From Cantharellus purpuraceus (taxonomy: Eukaryota; Basidiomycota; Agaricomycetes; Cantharellales; Hydnaceae): a stretch of 64,000 nt of DNA. This document shows, in pieces, positions 57,277-64,000 of the stretch. The translations under genes were made by a program, and so were the position numbers. How positions within the stretch are numbered: position 1 is the first letter of the stretch; each line of letters begins with the position of its first letter. Where the stretch lies: assembly GCA_025174535.1 (NCBI GenBank), contig JALBUN010000018.1, positions 124,001 to 188,000 of the forward strand, in the 5' to 3' direction. Below the pieces are notes generated by a model. That model was not told where the DNA came from, searched no databases, and saw nothing but the letters and a program-made list of their open reading frames with translations.

Positions 57277-59684
57277 GATGACGCCTGACCATACCACCAT
57301 GAACTGCCTGGTCCTACAAGGTCTGGAAAATTATCAAATATGGAAATTGCAAATCAAAGCGAAACTCCGAAGGGAGAAAGTCTACAGCATAGCTGATGGA
57401 TCTGAACACAAGCCGAAAGCAGCAGCAACAGTGGAAACAGCCACTCCCTCACCCTCCACAGGTGATAGCTGGAAATTATGTGATGCAAAAGCACATGGCA
57501 TCATCACTGAACACATCTGTGACTGGATACTCCTTGAAGTCCACAGTGAAGATGTGTCCAACAAGCTTCTGAACCACATCATTGAACTCCATGAAAAGAC
57601 CAATGTTAGAATAAATGCTTTCTATACCTACATTGAGTTAATGAATGCATGATGGGATGGGACGTCCCAGATAGATGCACACATAGCCACAATCCGATCA
57701 GCAAACCATCAACTCACTGTGATGAAGAAGGGGATCAATGATGAATTCCTTGCATTTCTCCTCCTGCACTCCCTCCCATCCAATGTGACATGGGAAACAT
57801 TCAAATCATCAGTACTGAACTCCCTGGTGCCTGACATGAAACTCTTGTTCACCACAGTAGAATCACGTCTCACTGCTGAGGTGACATGTCTGGGCAGCAG
57901 CCTTGCATCAACAAACTCCAAATCTGCCCTCAAGGCCCAAAAGGCCAGCAAGAGCAAACACTGCAGTCTGCACAGTGACTGCACACACTCAACGAGCGAA
58001 TGCAGGACCTTAAAAGGCCAAGGAAAGAAAAAGAAGAGTAAAAAGGAGAAGAAAAAAAGGGGAAAGAAAAGCAAGCATGAGAAGGCACACAAGGCAGAAG
58101 AGACCACCAATGGTAGTGACAGTTCTCACCCCTCTTCATCCTCCTCAGACAGCTCAGATGATGAGCACATGCAGCTCACAAATGTAAACATGTCCAGAAG
58201 CCAAAAGAAATGTATTCTTGCTTACTTTGCATCTGAACCTGTGCACACTAAATGAGACATTCTGATAGACTCAGGAGCATCTGTGCACATGGTACCTCAC
58301 CAAGAATGGATCATCCCAGGCAGCTACAAGCCTATTCAACCACCAGGCATGGTGCGCTTCAGTGATAATTCCTCAGTCAAAGCCATTGGAACTGGAAACA
58401 TGCAACTCACAAGCAAAGTCCATGGGGAGACATATGACATCTTTCTGTCTAATGTTCTCCTAGTTCCAAGCTTCTCCCTATCACTGGTCTCCATCAACAA
58501 ACTAGATCACACCAGCCTCTCAGTCAAATTCAAGCACCAAGTGTGCCATGTAAAAAGAGGGCAAACTATGGTAATGAACACATCACACAGACAGGGACTC
58601 TATCACCTCAACATGACCCCAGTAATTCATGCAGAGCATGCAAATCTCTCAATTGACATAAATGTCCTACACAGACGCATGGGACACATTGGGATTGGAC
58701 AGCTGAGATGCATGGTGAAATGAGGCCAACTATGAGACATAAAAGCAATCACTAGAGACATTGAATTCTGTGAGCTGTGCGCTCTTGGAAAGGCCAAAAA
58801 GCTGCCATTCAAACCCTCAACACACAGGAATGCGAAGCGCCCACTCCAGATCATACACTCTGATGTTGGTGGACCCATCACATCTGCATCCCAAAGCAGG
58901 CACCAATACTGGATCACCTTCATCTGCGAATACAGTTGCTTCCCATGGGTCTACTTCATGAAAAGAAAAGCTGAGGCACAAGTCATCTACAACCAATGGA
59001 AAAATGACATACAGGCATTCTTCAACCAAGAGATCGGTGAGGTTCACTTCTCACAAAACTTTGTTGACTTCCTACACACAGATGGCAGAGGCAAATACTG
59101 CAGCCATGAATTTGAAAGGCAGTTATGCACCGAAGGTGTAATCCATGAGATGACAGCTGCAGACACACCCAAGTCAAACAGACTTGCAGAGTGCATGAAC
59201 TCATCACTGGTGAACAAGGCGACCACTATGTTGATCAAATCAAAGCTCTGAAAAGACTTCTGGCTAGAAGCCATGCTGACAGCATGTTACCTAATTGGCT
59301 GAAGCCCAAGGTCCAGAATATATGGAAAATCCCTGTATGAGAAACTCTTCAAATGGAAAGTTGATTGTACCTTCTTCCACCCATTTGGCTGCATAGCATA
59401 TGCACTGATTCCTAAAGAGAAATGGGTTGGGAAGTTCAGCAGAAGAGGCAGGAAGAGTGTAATGCTCAGCTACACACTTGGGAAGAAAGTCTATAAACTA
59501 CTGGACCTTGAGACCCACAGGGTATTCCATAGCTGACACATGACATTCAATGAAGAAGGGTTACCACCTGAAAGCCTCTAAGACCAAAAGGAGGAGTATG
59601 AGAGTGAGTGGGAGCACATGCTCCGGCCAAACCACCCCAGCAACATGGCAGTTAAAACCACCATGGCCCATGAACAACATACAA
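57277..59684 (+). pseudogene. Copia 2 gag, protease and integrase
   Basis: One frame runs throughout, broken by stops only: TGA at 57650, 58253, 58721, 58733, 59249, 59300 and 59534, TAA at 59579. Domains: gag (LVLQGLENYQIWKLQIKAKL), a lysine-rich region with CSLHSDCTHSTSEC, protease ILIDSGASVHM (58259-58291), pre-integrase LHRRMGHIGIGQL and CELCALGKAKKLPF, and an integrase core with HSDVGGPI and HTDGRGKYCSHEF. Removing the stops leaves a nearly full-length polyprotein, so the copy is young in indels but heavily hit by base changes. It is interrupted by the family B LTR at 59685. Confidence 0.86.
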
Positions 59685-61113
59685 TGTCGGTTCACTTATG
59701 GAATAGATCCTATAAGCCTGCATGCAACGGTCCTAGCAAACAGACGGTGTGTAACACAGTTGTTCAGCATGCCAAAGAATGATTGGGTCAAGGGGTAGGG
59801 GCAGCACTGAGTAACAGGAAAGTGTAATAGTGCTCTGTGGTTGGAGGAGGATGGGGAGCGAAAAGGATGGTCCAGATGGTTGATCATGCTCTGTGACTGG
59901 ATGACAATGGAGAGCCTGGTTGGGAGGTATGCGAAAGCTGGTTTCAGGAGATGCAACCTCTCGGTGGCAGAGGGAAATCTGATCGTTGAACCAAGGTGCT
60001 TTGCCTCAGTGTAGAGATGATGGATTGTGATATAGAGTGTAGAGCGTAGACTTAGAGCATGGAATTTGACTTTAGAGCGTTGGCTGAAAACTTGTTAATT
60101 GATCCCAAAGGCAAAAACTAGCACCCTTTTATATACAAATCCCCAGGGCACAATGACACAATATGAGGAGCAAATGATGCGATATGATGCAAGAAATGCT
60201 GATCAAGCCAGCTGACAAAGCTTGTGAAGTTGAACTACTAATGGGGAAATCATGGAGAAATGAAGCAACAGATAGGGGTAATCTTTGTAAGAATAGGGGG
60301 TGATGAGTAATAAAAGAACCAAAAATAGAACAAGGATGAGTAAGTCGTGTATGAATGAATTAAAAGATGAAACAGGGGTGAGTCATATAAAAGAACAATA
60401 GAAACATCCACCAATACCATCTTCCCTATGGCTCTGAAGGTGATCAACCCTGAGTCGCATGAGGACTTCAGTCAGCATCCACAACAAATACTCCTTATTG
60501 TCTTAGTGATATGTCTCCATATGGTATCCCGTTCCAAGGGTATTCAGTCCCTTTGCCTGACATGATGTAACCTGAGTCGGATTGAAGTAGGAGGATAGGT
60601 CGGCGATGGTGACTGAAACTCTACCTCACGTTCGACTGTTCTATCCGTGTTACGATATAGAGGTGAAATGCCGAGGAATGTATATGGTTCAATGGAATTG
60701 TGAAAGAATATAGGATTGCCAATGGCATAAGAGAGACATGGTGGGGATCTTGGATGTTGAAAGAGTTTTGAAAGCATTTTGATGTGTGGAGGTGGCTTAA
60801 CATGCCTGTAGAGCTCGGCATATTTTTGATAGTCCTCTGTGTCCAGAGACCAGTGTGATGTATTATTAGAAGAGATGTTGGAGAGGGGAATAGGATTGGA
60901 AGCCATGTGAATGATGATGAAAGGATCAGTGTGAATAGAAGGCTGATAATGATTGATGGTGATGAAACACGAGTGATGATCAATGGCTAGAATTAGAGAC
61001 TGAGGTGGAGAGGGAGTTGTGGTGCTATCTAAAAGTTTGATATGAAAAGACGCTGGTGGAGTTGGACTGTCAGAGTGGTTTGATATATGTCCTCAATGTG
61101 TCCTGGCTCATCA
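59685..61113 (-). mobile_element. Solo LTR (family B), copy 2
   Basis: About 1429 bases matching 50172-53000 without the nested LTR. Starts TGTCGGTTCAC and ends CTGGCTCATCA. Flanks (acaa and gtga) show no target duplication, so this solo LTR may come from recombination between different copies. CpG sites of copy 1 are often TpG or CpA here. Minus-strand TATATAAAAGGG near 60125. Confidence 0.75.
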
Positions 61114-62490
61114 GTGAACCACCATATAATGGCAGTGGGAGGCACAGCTGAACATGACTGAGCATCAGAGGCAGTGGAAGCACAAACATTGCAGGGGGAC
61201 TCCCCATCAGCCTATGTCATCAAGGGTCTCACAAAGAGGGAACATACCAAGCTCGCATGCCCAAGATATCTTGCCAGGAAGTGAAGATGCCAGCGCCTCA
61301 CATTCTCAACCTGCACCATGAGTTGAAGGAGCCCACAGGTCCACCAGAGTATCATGCTGGGCAGACTGCAACAGAGATTATGAGAGGGTGCAAGAAGCAC
61401 ATGAACGGCAACTGCAGGAAAGGCATCAATTGAGGACCTCTGCAGCCAATGAAGCAGAAAATGAGCAGGATGAACCAAATCCTCAACCAGAACAACTCAG
61501 TGGTGCAGACAATGATGAAATCCACTTTGTTGGTATTGCAAACACTGGACTGCAAGGGGTCAGGATCCCCTCAATGCTGAAAGAAGCACTGTCAGGTCCA
61601 TGTGCAAAGTTTTGGAAACCTGCACTCAATGAGGAACTGCAAAGCCTGGCTGACAATGATGTGTATGACATCATACCTATGCCTAAAGGGGTGACACCGA
61701 TTACCTCCAAACCAGTAATGCATGTTAAATTTGATGGAAATGGAAACATCGATCAGCACAAGCTCCAAATTGTTGCCCAATGCTTCACACAGAGAGAAGG
61801 AATAGACTACCAGGAGGTCTTCACCCCCATGGCAAACTTGAAATCAAATCCACATAATCATTGCACTTGCTGCAAAGTATGATTTAGAACTAGATCAGAT
61901 GGATGTGGCCACAGCCTACCTAAATGGAAAACTAGAGGAAGAGATCTACCTGAAGCCTCCAGATGGCATGCCAATCCCATCAGGACACTGTTGGTGACTC
62001 AAGTGGTCTCTGTATGGCCTGAAGCAAGCTGGAAGGACATGGAACTGAACGCTGGATGCCAAGCTCAGTGACATAGGCTTCACAAGGTTGAATGCAGAGA
62101 CATGCCTATATGTGTTCAAGGACGAGGCAGGGAGCACATGCTTCCTCATGGTTTACATCAATGACCTATTGTTGGTGACATCGACACGTCATTTCATGAA
62201 AGAAATGAAGATAAAGCTGTCAGTGGCTTTCAAAATGCGCAACCTAGGGCCAGCTTCATACATACTTGGAATCAAAATCAAAAGGGACAGAAGACTATGC
62301 ACCATCTCCCTGACACAGCGCCAGTACATTGACTCAGTTCTGGAATAATGTGGCATGAGCGAGTGCAAACCCGTGTGGACACCAATGAGGACTGCAGTGA
62401 AGCTGTCAGCAAGTGACACAGAAGAGGACTCCATAATGATGGAGATGGAGATTGGGGGGAGAACAGTCTTGTATGCAAGTGTGGTGGGCT
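61114..62490 (+). pseudogene. Copia 2 reverse transcriptase
   Basis: After a linker, RT begins ALNEELQSLADNDVYDIIPM (61620) and reaches QMDVATAYLNGKLEEEIYLK (61905), SLYGLKQAGRTWN (62009) and VYINDLLLVTS. A frameshift lies near 61850, and stops at 61995 (TGA), 62046 (TGA) and 62346 (TAA). The active site reads YIND where YVDD is expected, so the first Asp is lost. It breaks at YASVVG, where the next solo LTR is inserted. Confidence 0.82.
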
Positions 62491-63200
62491 TGTTGATTAT
62501 GGGAGAAAGGGGTTAGGAGAGAGGGGGAACAGGAGCACATAGGAGGCTCAGGAGGTTGAGGGGGAGGTAGGAAAGCGAAGGGAAATGGTTAGGAGGGAAG
62601 AGGAGAAGCCCCTGTAAGCTCCACACCCATCAGATCATTCTCCTATATTGCTTTTATATTTTATTTCATCATTTTTTCCCCTATTGGCTCCACCCCCATT
62701 TCGTTTTTATCACAAGTTTCTTTCCCATGTTTCAAATGATTCAGGACTTTTATCATATGTTCTAAAGACACATATCTTGTATAAAACATGCTTAGCTAGA
62801 TATGAAACAGACCAGAGAATTTACTCTCACTTGTTTTTGTTGACTGTGTCTGAACTACTCGTTTCTGGAATAACTCCAGAACAAACTCGAATTTATTCAA
62901 GCCTTTGCATACTCTTCTAAAGTATTGCAACATCTATTCGAATCCCAGTTTGCGAAGCCTAAGCTCACTGGTTGATTTTCTATTAAGCATTTACTCTTGT
63001 TCGAGTCATCTGCTCCTGATCCCTGCTCAAATTGTCAATATCTAGACGAGGACTACACCAAATCTCATCAAATTTCGTACGAGGATACTCCCAAGATATA
63101 TCTTCAATTTGACCATGCATACACCCAGTTCCCATCACTCCCTCTGTCATTATTTGAAATCTACTCTCTACACCTCCCCAGCAAGGCGAAATTTTCAACA
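62491..63200. mobile_element. Solo LTR (family F, 710 bases)
   Basis: Ends TGTTGATTATGGG and AATTTTCAACA (inverted TGTTGA/TCAACA). GGGCT flanks both sides (62486-62490 and 63201-63205). Removing it restores the Copia frame YASVVGSLMYMMQGTRPDIA. No coding capacity; no other copy in the window. Confidence 0.85.
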
Positions 63201-63205
63201 GGGCT

Positions 63206-64000
63206 CACTCATGTACATGATGCAAGGAACTCGCCCTGATATCGCGTTTCTTGTAGGAGTACTTGGATGTTACAGTGTGAGCCCCAAGACGCTTGTTCAG
63301 AAATACAACAAATACATATATACAACCTATTTTCCTCAAATTTTACACAACACACTTAGATTAAAACTTATTTTCATATTTCAACATGATTCTCAAATTT
63401 TACACAATATACTAGATTAAAACATATTTTGATATTTTGGCATAATTTTCAAAAATAATTCTTTTTTCCCCACTTAGTGGTGGCAACTCTCTTGAGGGAA
63501 CATCCAAATATCATTGATTCTTTCTTATACAATACTTGTAACATAATTTGAACTATCTTTAATACCCACCTGGTATTTGTATATCTAAATACCCTATATA
63601 ATACCAATTATATTAATACATACATTACTGTTATATTCATATAAACAGTTATGTTCATCTCAACCAAATGTCTTATCTTTTAAAGTTTATTAAAATATAG
63701 AATATATGTTTATATTTATGAAAATTTCACACATCTGAAATCTTTTAAGATATCCAAATTGTAACTCCCTGGCTTTATGTATCATTGAAATTCTGATGTA
63801 TATCTCATATACATCAGAATATTGTATACTGACATGATTCCGAACAAGTGTCCAAGGCATGCCATTGGGAACTGGTGAAGCATGGTCTGAGATACCTTAA
63901 AGGCACGCACGACATGGAACTCAGATTCGATGGGTCCAACATATCTATCAACATGAATTTCCATGGGTACACTGACACAGACTGGTCTGGCAACCTAGAC
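63206..64000 (+). pseudogene. Copia 2 RT end and RNase H start, runs off the window
   Basis: 63206-63287 encodes MYMMQGTRPDIAFLVGVLGC ending in YSVSPK; 63856-64000 continues HWELVKHGLRYLKGTHDMEL and then YTDTDWSGN of RNase H. The 565-base element lies between. The element continues past the window, so its 3' LTR is not seen. Confidence 0.8.
63288..63852 (-). mobile_element. 565-base inverted-repeat element, copy 2
   Basis: Same length as copy 1 and in opposite orientation. Ends GACGCTTGTTCAGAA and TTCCGAACAAGTGTC; CAA flanks both sides (63285-63287 and 63853-63855; CCAAG if the outer base pair is excluded from the element). Inserted in the Copia 2 RT/RNase H frame. Confidence 0.82.

Overview
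The window is nuclear DNA of a filamentous fungus, most likely a mushroom-forming basidiomycete (Agaricomycetes). The evidence is: genes broken by many short (about 50-60 base) introns; a seven-helix membrane protein and a DUF6533-type protein of kinds common in mushroom genomes; a multi-exon P450; and Gypsy and Copia LTR retrotransposons in many decayed copies. No rRNA, tRNA or CRISPR was seen. All exon models are hand-built from GT-AG signals, reading frame and family resemblance.

Layout. 1-4000 holds a complete seven-helix membrane protein gene and the first of five small secreted-peptide genes. 4000-15770 is a transposon block: a nested solo LTR, a Gypsy LTR, a decayed coiled-coil gene on the + strand, and two tandem decayed Gypsy copies on the - strand. 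15770-31100 is the most interesting part. It holds four more peptide genes in two tandem duplications, and between them a divergent pair of UstYa-like (DUF3328) genes and a GNAT acetyltransferase; broken fragments and a DUF6533-type gene follow. 33400-41120 carries three damaged copies of a secreted S33/TAP-type alpha/beta-hydrolase. 43611-46194 is a 16-exon cytochrome P450 with one apparent single-base frame break. 46421-46941 is the broken 3' end of a GH92 mannosidase. 47700-64000 is two Copia elements in opposite orientation, cut by three kinds of solo LTR and by a pair of 565-base inverted-repeat elements.

How the genes may work together. The five peptide genes (P1-P5) encode 43-44 residue products: a signal peptide, then about 25 residues with the pattern C-x(13,14)-C-L at the C terminus. 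All five have one coding intron at the same place, a second intron just after the stop codon, and a 23-base promoter element at near-constant distance from the start. UstYa-type proteins act on secreted precursor peptides in ascomycete RiPP pathways (ustiloxin, phomopsin and relatives). A peptide family around two UstYa-like genes, with a GNAT, S33 peptidase relics and a P450 nearby, is therefore a candidate undescribed peptide natural-product locus. This is inference: the peptides lack the KR-flanked repeats of known UstYa precursors, one UstYa copy has an altered motif, and the peptidases look broken.

The transposons show CpG decay: most in-frame stops in the second Copia are TGA, several at positions where Arg (CGA) is expected, and paired repeat copies differ largely by CpG to TpG or CpA.
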